From assembly GCA_910577515.1 (NCBI GenBank), contig CAJTLW010000009.1, positions 1 through 64,000 of the forward strand: DNA of 64,000 bases. The letters run 5' to 3'. Source of the DNA: an uncultured Vampirovibrio sp. GTDB lineage: Bacteria > Cyanobacteriota > Vampirovibrionia > Gastranaerophilales > Gastranaerophilaceae. This document shows, in pieces, positions 42,991 through 51,306 of the stretch. Below the pieces are notes generated by a model. The model worked only from the letters and a program-made list of their open reading frames with translations. It was not told the DNA's origin and did not search any database. The position numbers and the translations under genes were made by a program. Each line of letters starts with the position of its first letter. Position 1 is the stretch's first letter.

Positions 42991-43992
42991 ATGACATTAC
43001 TATCATTAACACCAAGCGATATTTTTATGATTTTGGGGTTTACTTTATCCCTCTACACTTGTGTTTCAAATGATGTTATACAAACGCTTGGCACATTTTT
43101 ATCCAGCAACCAAAACAGACCATTTTGGGTTTTATGGATTTTTTCAGGCACAGTACTGGTTTTAACCTTTGTATTAGGATGGTACTTTAACGATGGCGAT
43201 ATGTCCTTTGGAAGGCTTGCCAAAATCCCTTTTGCAGGCGAATTCTACTGGTATCATATTCTTCCGCCTGTTGTAATTATTCTTTTAACAAGAAAAGGTG
43301 TCCCTGTATCAACCACATTTCTCATTTTAAGCGTATTTTCATCTAATACCGTAATCGGTTTAATGCTTGCAAAATCTTTCTTTGGTTATGTTCTAGCCTT
43401 TATTTGCGCCTTTGTGCTTTATTTTATTATTGCAAGACCTGTTGAAAAAATATTTTTATATACAAAAGACAGAACCCCCTCAAAACGCTGGATTTTAGCC
43501 AAATGGGGTGCAACGGCGTTTTTATGGTCTCAATGGCTCATGCAGGATGCGGCAAATTTATTTGTATACCTTCCAAGAAAACTCGATTTAGGGCAGATGC
43601 TGCTTTCCATGGGTGCTTTTGTACTGCTTTTAGGAATTGTTTGCTACAAAAGAGGCGGAGAAATTCAAAATATTTTGAAACTCAAAACAAACACTCAAGA
43701 TATTCGCTCTGCAACTATTATAGACTGCGTTTACGCCTGTATTTTAATGTATTTTCAACATGTAAATAATGTTCCAATGTCTACAACATGGGTATTTATC
43801 GGGCTTTTAGCAGGTCGCGAAGTTGCAATGTATAATAGAATCCGTTTTGAAACCCAAAAAAAGGTGTACAAGCACGTTGCAAAAGACCTTTTAAAAACCA
43901 TAATAGGGCTTATTGTTTCAATTGCAGTCGTTGCATTGATTAATCATTTTGATAAAATCTATAATCTTTTAGATTACTATTTTAACCTATAA
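42991..43992 (+). CDS. PiT-like permease, copy 2
   Basis: A 333-residue paralogue of the preceding gene with the same length and layout (CVSNDVIQTLGTFLSSNQNR; VPVSTTFLILSVFSSNT; VPMSTTWVFIGLLAGREVA). Both internal STT motifs are intact here, closer to canonical PiT than copy 1 (VATSF). It has its own extended -10 (TGaTAAAAT, 42970-42978) and TTGACT at 42952. It could work alone or as a heterodimer with copy 1. Confidence 0.7.
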   Translation: MTLLSLTPSDIFMILGFTLSLYTCVSNDVIQTLGTFLSSNQNRPFWVLWIFSGTVLVLTFVLGWYFNDGDMSFGRLAKIPFAGEFYWYHILPPVVIILLTRKGVPVSTTFLILSVFSSNTVIGLMLAKSFFGYVLAFICAFVLYFIIARPVEKIFLYTKDRTPSKRWILAKWGATAFLWSQWLMQDAANLFVYLPRKLDLGQMLLSMGAFVLLLGIVCYKRGGEIQNILKLKTNTQDIRSATIIDCVYACILMYFQHVNNVPMSTTWVFIGLLAGREVAMYNRIRFETQKKVYKHVAKDLLKTIIGLIVSIAVVALINHFDKIYNLLDYYFNL

Positions 43993-44019
43993 AATAATGT
44001 AACCTTGTAAGGAGTTAAC

Positions 44020-44661
44020 GTGAAAAAAATTTATCTGTTGCTTGTTCTATGTTCCATTTTGGGCTGTACCGGTTGTGCCATAAGTGCAAAACCAGACTTG
44101 TCTTATAATGTCCAAAAGTTTGTAAACCTTGAAACAAAAGGGGAAAGAGATAAAGCACTTGATATATATAAAAACTTCACCGATGCTGAAAAAACAGAAT
44201 TTGCACAATATTTAGAGGAAAATCAGGAAAAATTTCCGCCATTTTATTTTGTTGCAATGGCCGATTTTGTCTTTAAAACCGACAAAAATAAGGCGGTATT
44301 GTGGTATAACGTTGGTAAAATGCGCTCAATGCAGGATGTTCGTATGTGCGAAGATAAAACAGCACGCGGTCAAACCGCTATGTACTCACTCATTGCACCC
44401 AATACTACAGGATATATGCAGCAAACCCAAAAAAACGGGGATAAGAATTATATGATTTCAACCCTAAAAGAAGTGCTGGCCTGGGATAAGGCGCATCCAA
44501 AACGTGTAAGCCCGATTTGGTCTTGTTATCATGGCGCACAAGTTTTCTATAAACCTGGTCCTCCGGCTCTGCTTCCAAAAAGTGAATTTCCAAAAATTCA
44601 AAAAGAAGTACGCAAAAATTTTGAAGAATTGATTAAATTATTGGAAGAAGGAAAAATTTAA
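44020..44661 (+). CDS. Lipoprotein of unknown function
   Basis: A 213-residue protein. N-terminal KKIYLLLVLCSILGCTGCA gives a lipoprotein signal with acylated Cys at ~16 or ~19. The mature protein is helical, Lys/Glu-rich, with FKTDKNKAVLWYNVGKMRSM resembling tetratricopeptide-like packing. The start is GTG with an AGGAG 5 bases upstream. It follows the permease by 27 bases and may be co-transcribed. Its stop abuts the convergent Fe-S gene. Confidence 0.75.
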   Translation: MKKIYLLLVLCSILGCTGCAISAKPDLSYNVQKFVNLETKGERDKALDIYKNFTDAEKTEFAQYLEENQEKFPPFYFVAMADFVFKTDKNKAVLWYNVGKMRSMQDVRMCEDKTARGQTAMYSLIAPNTTGYMQQTQKNGDKNYMISTLKEVLAWDKAHPKRVSPIWSCYHGAQVFYKPGPPALLPKSEFPKIQKEVRKNFEELIKLLEEGKI

Positions 44662-45756
44662 TCATTCTTTCTTGTTAAAATCCAGGCTGTATAAGAATTC
44701 TGCAAGATCATAGGCTTTTATTTTCCTGTTTTTTCGCTTATTTAAGCCGTATTTTAAACTCCAAAGACAGGTGGGGCAAGCAGTTAAGATAATATCAACA
44801 TTCGTCTTTATAACATCATCAATTTTTTTTGAAGATAAAATATCTGCTGTGCGGGGGTGCCTTGTAAAAAAATCTCCTCCAAAACCACAGCACTCATCGG
44901 GATTTTCAAGGCTCTTATAAGTAACGTTTTCAATATTTTTTAATATATTTTCAATGTCAGATAGCTGAATACCGGCACTTTTGAGGTGACAGGGATTATG
45001 AAATGCAACCTTAACGGGCCTTTTGGATGTTATTTTGTGGGTTTGCATAAAATTTTTATAAAGCTCAGTGTAAAATACCAGCCTATCCTTGGTTTTAGGG
45101 TTATTAAACTTGTAAGATTTCACGCTGGATAAGCAAGTAGCACAGTTAAACACCACTAAACCATCGGTATTTTCTATCATTTCAGCGTTTCTAGCCTCTA
45201 CAGCCCTGTATACATCTAAGTTTCCCTTGCTTTTGAATGGTATACCACAACACTCAAAATCTCCACGTATAAACTCAAAAGGCAGCCGAAAATCAGGATT
45301 GATACACTTTGAGAGGCATCCGTTAAAATGAATAAGGTTTTTATTAAATTTTTCAACATAGTGTTTTTTGCCCAAAACTATTGATTTTACAGGATGTTTC
45401 GCCCTATAAAAACATTTAAGTGCAAAAATTTTCATTTTTAAAAAAAATTCACCGTAAAAAATTTTTTCAAAAAAAGTCAAATTCTCATACCTTATTTTTT
45501 CAAAAACTCCAATAGCCTCAATCCCTGATGGACATTGGGTTTTACATTTTTCACACCCTAAACAGTAGTCTACACTTGATTTTAAACGCTTTGTCCATTT
45601 TAATTCACCTCTAATTAACCCCAAAAGCTGCAAGAATTTTCCCCGAATAAGCGTGTTTTCAGTGCATTTTGCCTTATATACAGGGCAAATTTCCGCACAT
45701 AGCCCGCATCTTGAACATTTTATAACATCATTTTCTGTTTTTTTATCTATATTCAT
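44662..45756 (-). CDS. GlcF/heterodisulfide-reductase-like Fe-S oxidoreductase subunit
   Basis: A 364-residue protein. Two [4Fe-4S] ferredoxin motifs (CSRCGLCAEICPVYKAKC, CLGCEKCKTQCPSG) are followed by two CCG-type cysteine domains (CLSKC...CCGIPF; CHLKSAG...ECCGFGGDF...ACPTC). This is the build of glycolate oxidase GlcF, lactate oxidase LldE and HdrD subunits. The flavin partner is not in the window, so the substrate is open. It is divergent from the tiny pilin-like gene with only 23 bases between start codons. Confidence 0.85.
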   Translation of the reverse strand: MNIDKKTENDVIKCSRCGLCAEICPVYKAKCTENTLIRGKFLQLLGLIRGELKWTKRLKSSVDYCLGCEKCKTQCPSGIEAIGVFEKIRYENLTFFEKIFYGEFFLKMKIFALKCFYRAKHPVKSIVLGKKHYVEKFNKNLIHFNGCLSKCINPDFRLPFEFIRGDFECCGIPFKSKGNLDVYRAVEARNAEMIENTDGLVVFNCATCLSSVKSYKFNNPKTKDRLVFYTELYKNFMQTHKITSKRPVKVAFHNPCHLKSAGIQLSDIENILKNIENVTYKSLENPDECCGFGGDFFTRHPRTADILSSKKIDDVIKTNVDIILTACPTCLWSLKYGLNKRKNRKIKAYDLAEFLYSLDFNKKE

Positions 45757-45767
45757 AATTTACGTAG

Positions 45768-45773
45768 TATAAT
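45768..45773 (+). promoter_or_regulatory. -10 element for the leaderless Flp/TadE-like gene
   Basis: A perfect TATAAT ends 6 bases before the ATG at 45780. There is no ribosome site. The -35 would fall inside the 5' end of the divergent Fe-S gene. Confidence 0.5.
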
Positions 45774-45779
45774 TTTATC

Positions 45780-45947
45780 ATGAAAAAAGCTCAATCAATT
45801 GTAGAATATGTAATATTATCTGTGGTGACGCTTTTTATTGCAATAGTGGTACTTTGGAGCTTTAATGTATCGGATTTTGCCTCTATATCTGTATTTGGGG
45901 TAAAAACAAACTCTAATACCATTGCAGTACCGCCAATGACACCTTAA
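45780..45947 (+). CDS. Tiny Flp/TadE-like pilin protein
   Basis: A 55-residue protein. MKKAQSIVEYVILSVVTLFI carries the QSxVEY motif, and the helix AIVVLWSF continues it; this is the pattern of Flp/TadE-type (class IVb) pilins or pseudopilins. A short 20-residue tail (ASISVFGVKTNSNTIAVPPM) follows. Processing would need a TadV-like peptidase, not seen here. A short orphan, divergent from the Fe-S gene, 19 bases before the first dehydrogenase gene. Confidence 0.7.
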   Translation: MKKAQSIVEYVILSVVTLFIAIVVLWSFNVSDFASISVFGVKTNSNTIAVPPMTP

Positions 45948-45966
45948 TTCATTTGTGTAGAAAATT

Positions 45967-46977
45967 ATGAAAAGTGCAATTTTAGAAAACGGAAAAGTTT
46001 CAATAATTAATATAGAAAAACCGGCTTTAACCAACCCTGGAGCGATTATCAAGGTTTTAGCCTGCGGCCTTTGCGGCTCGGATATTGTAAAAATACGTCA
46101 CAATACCAAAAACCCTGATAAAAAGGTGATTTTGGGTCACGAAGTCGTTGGTGAAATTGTTGAAATAAACACAAATGCCGTTGGAAATTCATATTACAAA
46201 GACAATAAAGAACCCTTTAAAGCCGGAGATATCGTAACTTTAGGGCATCATTACCCTTGTATGGAGTGCGATTTTTGTAAATCAGGCCATCATTCAATGT
46301 GCGAAACTTTTAAATCTGTAAATATAAGCCCTGCGGGCTTTAGCGAATATATATACGTTGCAAAAGGGCATCTTGAAAACACTGTATTTAAGCTTAAAAA
46401 TAGCTTAAATATTGAAAATGCAACGTTTATGGAACCTCTATCCTGCTGTATCAGGGCAATTCGGCAGGCAGGGTATAATTATAAAGACGATAATCCGCCC
46501 CATAATTGTCTTACAATAGGTTTAGGCTCTATCGGGCTTTTAATGTCATTAGGGTTAAAAGCCTATAATATCAATACATTTGGGCTTGATATTAACCCCG
46601 AGAGGCAGACATTTGCAGAAAAATATGGTATAAAATTTGACCAAAATCTGCGCTATGACACAATTTTTATGACCTCAGGCTCATATAAAGCAATAGATAC
46701 TGCATTAAAATACATTAAAGACGGGGGTAAAATCGTTGTATTTTCTTCTGTTGGGGGAGATTTTGGATATAAAAATAATGAGATTTATTACAGAGAATTA
46801 ACTGTTCTTGGCAGCTATTCGCCTGCACCTGTTGATTTAGCGTTATCTTTTGAGCTGCTATCACAGGGCATTATTGACCTAAGCGGCATTTCAACATTTT
46901 ACACACTTGACAATTTGCCTCAAGCGGTTAATGATACTATGTTGAACAGAGTTTTTAAGGCTTGTGTAAAACTATGA
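45967..46977 (+). CDS. Zinc-dependent medium-chain dehydrogenase 1
   Basis: A 336-residue MDR-family oxidoreductase. Catalytic zinc ligands in ACGLCGSDIVK and GHEVVGEI; structural zinc Cys set CMECDFCKSGHHSMC; Rossmann loop GLGSIGLLMSLG followed by the acidic residue of an NAD-preferring site (FGLDINPERQ). Closest in style to sorbitol/threonine/galactitol-type dehydrogenases. Substrate unknown. Forms an operon with the next gene, a second MDR enzyme, by a 4-base overlap. Confidence 0.85.
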   Translation: MKSAILENGKVSIINIEKPALTNPGAIIKVLACGLCGSDIVKIRHNTKNPDKKVILGHEVVGEIVEINTNAVGNSYYKDNKEPFKAGDIVTLGHHYPCMECDFCKSGHHSMCETFKSVNISPAGFSEYIYVAKGHLENTVFKLKNSLNIENATFMEPLSCCIRAIRQAGYNYKDDNPPHNCLTIGLGSIGLLMSLGLKAYNINTFGLDINPERQTFAEKYGIKFDQNLRYDTIFMTSGSYKAIDTALKYIKDGGKIVVFSSVGGDFGYKNNEIYYRELTVLGSYSPAPVDLALSFELLSQGIIDLSGISTFYTLDNLPQAVNDTMLNRVFKACVKL

Positions 46978-48011
46978 AAATGAAAGCTGTAAGGTATTAT
47001 GCGCCTCTTGATATTAGATATGAAGAGGTAAACGTCAAAGAACCGGCAGAGGGTGAGGTTTTAGTTAAAGTTGAAGCAGCACTCACCTGCGGAACAGATG
47101 TAAAAACCTTTAGACGCGGCCATCCGCTGCTTATAAAAGAAACTCCCTCAGGTTTTGGGCATGAATTTTCAGGCACAATCTGTAAACTCGGAGAAGGAGT
47201 TAAAAATTTTGAAGTCGGAGATAGGGTAGTAGCAGCTAATTCTGCCCCATGTGGCGAGTGCTTTTTTTGCGAACGCGGGGAAGAAAATTTATGCGAAAAT
47301 CTTTATCTCCTAAACGGTGCATACGCACAGTACATCACTATTCCACGGCTTATCGTTGAAAAAAATCTTCTAAAAATCCCTGATGATATGCCATTTGCAC
47401 ATGCGGCGTTTTCTGAACCTCTGGCAAATGTGGTTCATGGCATTGAAAGAACCCCTATAAAACCAGGTGATACGGTAGGAATAATAGGCATTGGTCCCAT
47501 CGGGCTTATGTTTGCGCGTCTTGCAAAGCTAAAGGGAGCGCGCGTTATAGCCATGGGTCGGAATCCTTTGAAATTAAAGGCTGCCAGAGATTTTGCGCAC
47601 GCAGATGAAATAATAGACTTAAAAAAATACCCTGACCCCAAAGATTTTGTTTTAAGCTTAACAGAGGGTGGGAGAGGCTTAGATGTTGCCGTAGAGTGCG
47701 TTGGACTGCCTGAAATTTGGGAACAAATGTTTAATCTTGTTCGAAGAGGCGGTACAGTACACCTTTTTGGAGGGTGTTCTTCCGGAACAAGCGTAAATAT
47801 TGACACACGGCGAATTCACTACGATGAAGTAAATGTGGTAAGTGTTTTCCATCACACTCCAAAATATTTTAGAGAGGCGCTGCGCTTGATTTCAACAGGA
47901 GAAGTTGAGGTTGAAAAATTAATTACAAAAACAATGCAGATGAAATATGCCAAAAAAGCTCTTGAATTGCACAAAAACGGTGAAGTTATAAAGGTTCTAT
48001 TGGAAAATTAG
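46974..48011 (+). CDS. Zinc-dependent medium-chain dehydrogenase 2
   Basis: A 346-residue MDR enzyme. LTCGTDVKTFRRGHP and GHEFSGTI hold the catalytic zinc ligands, CGECFFCERGEENLC the structural set, and GIGPIGLMFARLA the nucleotide loop. The ATG at 46974 overlaps the TGA of the previous gene (ATGA). Two linked but diverged MDR genes suggest consecutive or alternative polyol/sugar oxidations. They are not close copies of each other. Confidence 0.85.
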   Translation: MKMKAVRYYAPLDIRYEEVNVKEPAEGEVLVKVEAALTCGTDVKTFRRGHPLLIKETPSGFGHEFSGTICKLGEGVKNFEVGDRVVAANSAPCGECFFCERGEENLCENLYLLNGAYAQYITIPRLIVEKNLLKIPDDMPFAHAAFSEPLANVVHGIERTPIKPGDTVGIIGIGPIGLMFARLAKLKGARVIAMGRNPLKLKAARDFAHADEIIDLKKYPDPKDFVLSLTEGGRGLDVAVECVGLPEIWEQMFNLVRRGGTVHLFGGCSSGTSVNIDTRRIHYDEVNVVSVFHHTPKYFREALRLISTGEVEVEKLITKTMQMKYAKKALELHKNGEVIKVLLEN

Positions 48012-48100
48012 TTAATTTTTGTAACACTTTTTGGTTTTTAAACAAGAAATTCCTATTACGGTTTTTATATTGCTACACACACATTAGAAGGACATTAACA

Positions 48101-48889
48101 ATGAGAATAGCAGCCGTAAACACTTTTTTGGCACCAAATTTTTCAGCATTAAAAAACAACAAATCTTCAAATAATACGCAAAATACTAATAATGACTATC
48201 AACTTCCTAATTATAAACTTTCTTTTGGCATGTCAAAAGCTGCGATAAACCGTCGCCGCAGCGGCCTGAACTATGAAACAAAAGAAGAAATACAAAACGC
48301 CGCAAAAGAAATGACATCCCCAAGATATAGTACTGAAGATGTTTACAATTGTATGGATATGCTGGTAAAAAAATTCAATGATGATAAAGATGCGCTTAAA
48401 TATATTTTTGAATGCAGTGATATCAAAGATACACCGGTGGGGGCTAATTTAGCTGTAGCTTATCTTTGGGCGCTTAGAGATAACAGAGATGAACAAGAAT
48501 GGGCAAACGGGGAATGGAAAAGATTTTTCACAAGCGTTCTTTGTGACACTAAAAACCAAACAGGACAAACTATTCCACAAATTTTTGCCAATAATGCGCT
48601 TGTTTTAAATGAAGTATTTGATGCTGCTGACAACCACCCCGATATTTTATATGCAATCCTTACAAACACGGATGATGACGGCATCTCATTAGGTGGACAT
48701 GTAGCTTACAACATGAATAACAGTGCTTATAATCTTTTAAATGAAAAGATTTACAACCTGGCCTGGCACGACCAGAGCCTGTCTTTGAGCGATGCAATAC
48801 ATCTATTAGATATAAATAGGCACGTTTTAGACAAAGGCAATGCTAAGCTTTTAAAATCCTTGTTAAATGAAGATTTTAATAGATTTTAA
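48101..48889 (+). CDS. Hypothetical protein with Asn-rich N-terminus
   Basis: A 262-residue protein with no signal peptide. The first ~45 residues are Asn/Ser-rich and disordered (SALKNNKSSNNTQNTNNDY), then LSFGMSKAAINRRRSG. The rest is helical, with repeated Asp/Asn-rich turns (ADNHPDILYAILTNTDDDG). I recognise no domain. SD AGAAGGA is well placed. It stands alone between the dehydrogenases and tRNA-Phe. Confidence 0.7.
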   Translation: MRIAAVNTFLAPNFSALKNNKSSNNTQNTNNDYQLPNYKLSFGMSKAAINRRRSGLNYETKEEIQNAAKEMTSPRYSTEDVYNCMDMLVKKFNDDKDALKYIFECSDIKDTPVGANLAVAYLWALRDNRDEQEWANGEWKRFFTSVLCDTKNQTGQTIPQIFANNALVLNEVFDAADNHPDILYAILTNTDDDGISLGGHVAYNMNNSAYNLLNEKIYNLAWHDQSLSLSDAIHLLDINRHVLDKGNAKLLKSLLNEDFNRF

Positions 48890-48917
48890 GACTTTTAATA
48901 CTGATTTAAAATTACTA

Positions 48918-48945
48918 TTGACTTAAAATTTTTAATTGGTATTAT
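48918..48945 (+). promoter_or_regulatory. Promoter of tRNA-Phe
   Basis: TTGACT at 48918-48923 and TATTAT at 48940-48945 (16 bases) lie 60 bases before the tRNA; an overlapping TATAAA at 48943-48948 is an alternative. Confidence 0.5.
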
Positions 48946-49005
48946 AAAAGAAGCCCAAGCAGAGTTTGATTTTCAGGCTTTGCAAGGAATTTGTTTAATA
49001 AATTT

Positions 49006-49078
49006 GGCGCGTTAGCTCAGTTGGTAGAGCAGGGGACTGAAAATCCCCGTGTCCTTGGTTCGATTCCGAGACGCGCCA
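49006..49078 (+). tRNA. tRNA-Phe (GAA)
   Basis: A 73-base cloverleaf. Acceptor GGCGCGT pairs with ACGCGCC; D-loop TTAGCTCAGTTGGTAGAGC; anticodon stem GGGGA/TCCCC around loop CTGAAAA, giving anticodon GAA; T-arm with GGTTCGATTCC. The discriminator is A, and the CCA end is not encoded. A stand-alone tRNA. Confidence 0.96.
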
Positions 49079-49253
49079 AATTTTTTGTTAAAAATATTTT
49101 CAGAGCTAAAATTGAATTCAATTTTACAATATCGCCGGTTTTCAAAGCTTTTGTTTGTTATTCTAAAATTCGTCTTACAATTTTTATGCAATGCATTTCT
49201 ATAGTATTAATTATTTTTTTGTTTATGGTACCCTTATTTACAGCAAAGAAAGA

Positions 49254-50495
49254 ATGGCAGATATGGATAAAGATAGCTTTTTTTCTAAAACTTTAAAAAA
49301 ATATAACAGCACAAACCTTGTTATAAGAATTATTATCGGTATAATTTTGGGTTTTATACTTGCTCTTGTTGTACCAGATTTCAAATTTATAAAAATGGTT
49401 GGCGAGCTTTTTATTGGCGCCCTTAAAGGCATTGCACCGGTTCTTGTATTTATTCTTGTTTTAAGCTCTTTAGCACAGGGGCAAATTAAACATGACGGAC
49501 GTTTTAAGGTTGTAATTATGCTCTATATCATCTCAACATTCTTTGCTTCCACTGTTGCAGTCATTGCAAGCTTTTTATTTCCACTAAAACTTACTTTATC
49601 TGATATTAACACAGAGTTTACAGCCGCTCCTGCTAATTTAAGTGAAATTCTGCACAATCTTTTGGTTAATATAGTTTCAAACCCTATCACATCTATTGCT
49701 TCTGGAAATTATTTAGGAATACTCTTCTGGGCGATTATTTTTGGTTTTGCAATAAAAACAATAGCAACTCCTGATACCAAAAACTTGCTTTCAGACATTG
49801 CAAAATGCACATCAAATGTGGTTTGCAAAATTATAAATTTCGCCCCGTTTGGTATTATGGGGCTTGTATTTGGAACAGTTTCTTCAAACGGTACGGAAAT
49901 TTTTGGCGAATATGGCAAATTAATCCTCCTGCTTGCTTTTTGTATGCTTTTTGTATACTTTATTTCAAATCCGCTTATTGTTTTTATAACAACAAGAAAA
50001 AATCCTTTTCCACTTATACTTCAATGCTTAAAGGAAAGTGGAATTACAGCATTTTTTACAAGAAGTTCTGCAGCAAACATCCCTGTTAATATGGCACTAT
50101 GTGAAAAATTAGGACTTGACAGGGATATGTATTCTATTTCAATCCCGCTTGGAGCAACAATAAATATGAGTGGAGCAGCTGTTACAATTACAATTATGTC
50201 GCTTGCTGCAGTGCATACCCTCGGAATAGATGTAAGCTTTATGGCGGCAATCACACTTGGGGTTTTAGCATCGTTTGCAGCTTGCGGCGCATCAGGCGTT
50301 GCGGGTGGCTCTTTGCTTTTAATTCCGCTTGCTTGTTCTCTTTTTGGAATTTCAAATGATATAGCCATTCAGGTTGTAGGCGTAGGTTTTATAATCGGCG
50401 TTATTCAAGATAGCCTTGAAACAGCGTTAAATTCTTCATCCGATGTTATTTTTACGGCGGCTGCAGAATATAGAAAAATCAGAAAAACTTTATAA
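49254..50495 (+). CDS. sstT: Sodium:serine/threonine symporter
   Basis: A 413-residue inner-membrane transporter of the dicarboxylate/amino acid:cation symporter family. It has FTRSSAANIPVNMALC (hairpin Ser-rich motif), GATINMSGAAVTITIMSLAA and VGVGFIIGVIQDSLETALNSSSD, all typical of SstT. Frames extend upstream to 49191, but the ATG at 49254 gives the usual short cytoplasmic N-terminus. The 175 bases after tRNA-Phe hold no other gene. Its last 17 bases overlap the end of the convergent glycosyltransferase gene. Confidence 0.92.
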   Translation: MADMDKDSFFSKTLKKYNSTNLVIRIIIGIILGFILALVVPDFKFIKMVGELFIGALKGIAPVLVFILVLSSLAQGQIKHDGRFKVVIMLYIISTFFASTVAVIASFLFPLKLTLSDINTEFTAAPANLSEILHNLLVNIVSNPITSIASGNYLGILFWAIIFGFAIKTIATPDTKNLLSDIAKCTSNVVCKIINFAPFGIMGLVFGTVSSNGTEIFGEYGKLILLLAFCMLFVYFISNPLIVFITTRKNPFPLILQCLKESGITAFFTRSSAANIPVNMALCEKLGLDRDMYSISIPLGATINMSGAAVTITIMSLAAVHTLGIDVSFMAAITLGVLASFAACGASGVAGGSLLLIPLACSLFGISNDIAIQVVGVGFIIGVIQDSLETALNSSSDVIFTAAAEYRKIRKTL

Positions 50496-51306
50496 GTTTT
50501 TTAACTCTCTTTTTAATTTTAATTTTGATTTTTTGCAGCTTGACCTTAAAGTCTTCATCTCGCTCGCCTTCCTGAATATGGTAGCAAAGTGAATCAAAAA
50601 CTGTTATATGTTTCATATTAAACTTCTTTTCTAAAATATCGTGAAAGAAGTAATCATCCCCGCTTTTTATAAATTCACCCCTAAGGCTGCCTATACCGCC
50701 ACTATATACATTTCCTTCGGGATATCCGCCAGCTTCAATAAACCTTTTTGTTTCAAATATGCAAGGCATATAAAGTCCGCCTTCTTTAACAACATCTTTA
50801 TCGTTAAAAGCCATCTCCTCGGATACTTTTTGCCATTTTTCAAAATCCATACAAGTTGGGTGCGTGCCGCAATTCAAGCTCACTCCGTATTTACCCGAAG
50901 GCATCTTTCCGCTTTCAACAAGACGTGAAGATGGAATATTCACCCCGTTGTGATATTTTAAAAGGTTTTTTAGCCAGTTTTTTGAAAAACACATATCTGA
51001 ATTTACAAGGCAGACATTATCATATTTGCTTGTTTTAACAGCATAATTATAACAGCGGTAAACCCTGTTTATATAATATTCATCAGGGTTTTTATCATTG
51101 TAAATTGCATAAGGTACATCAAGTTTTCTTAATTTTCTAATCACCTTTTTATTAGCATCATTCGCTACAACCCTTATACCAACATTGATTTGCGAATTTT
51201 CCCTCTGCACCTTTTTTAATTCTTCAACAATCATTTCAAGATAATCAGTATTGCAGTATATCAGGCTAATAATTTCAATATTATAAGCTGTTGCCGGATT
51301 TTTCAT
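50479..51306 (-). CDS. Glycosyltransferase, GT2-like
   Basis: A 275-residue GT-A-type transferase. N-terminal IEIISLIYCNTDYLEMIVEE, then VCLVNSDMCFSKNWLKNLL (the NSDM in the DxD position). The C-terminus is a very basic amphipathic helix (KLQKIKIKIKKRVKKLIKFF), probably for membrane contact. Last gene of the polysaccharide operon; start overlaps the upstream stop by one base. Donor and acceptor unknown. Confidence 0.75.
   Translation of the reverse strand: MKNPATAYNIEIISLIYCNTDYLEMIVEELKKVQRENSQINVGIRVVANDANKKVIRKLRKLDVPYAIYNDKNPDEYYINRVYRCYNYAVKTSKYDNVCLVNSDMCFSKNWLKNLLKYHNGVNIPSSRLVESGKMPSGKYGVSLNCGTHPTCMDFEKWQKVSEEMAFNDKDVVKEGGLYMPCIFETKRFIEAGGYPEGNVYSGGIGSLRGEFIKSGDDYFFHDILEKKFNMKHITVFDSLCYHIQEGERDEDFKVKLQKIKIKIKKRVKKLIKFF

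Noticed and set aside
45816..46052. A 78-residue minus-strand frame over the pilin-like gene and the dehydrogenase start
   Set aside because: It contradicts both plus-strand genes, which have motifs and promoter evidence; it has no ribosome site.
48991..49296. A plus-strand frame reading ALAQLVEQGTENPRVLGSIP
   Set aside because: This is the well-known false translation of a tRNA gene (tRNA-Phe here).
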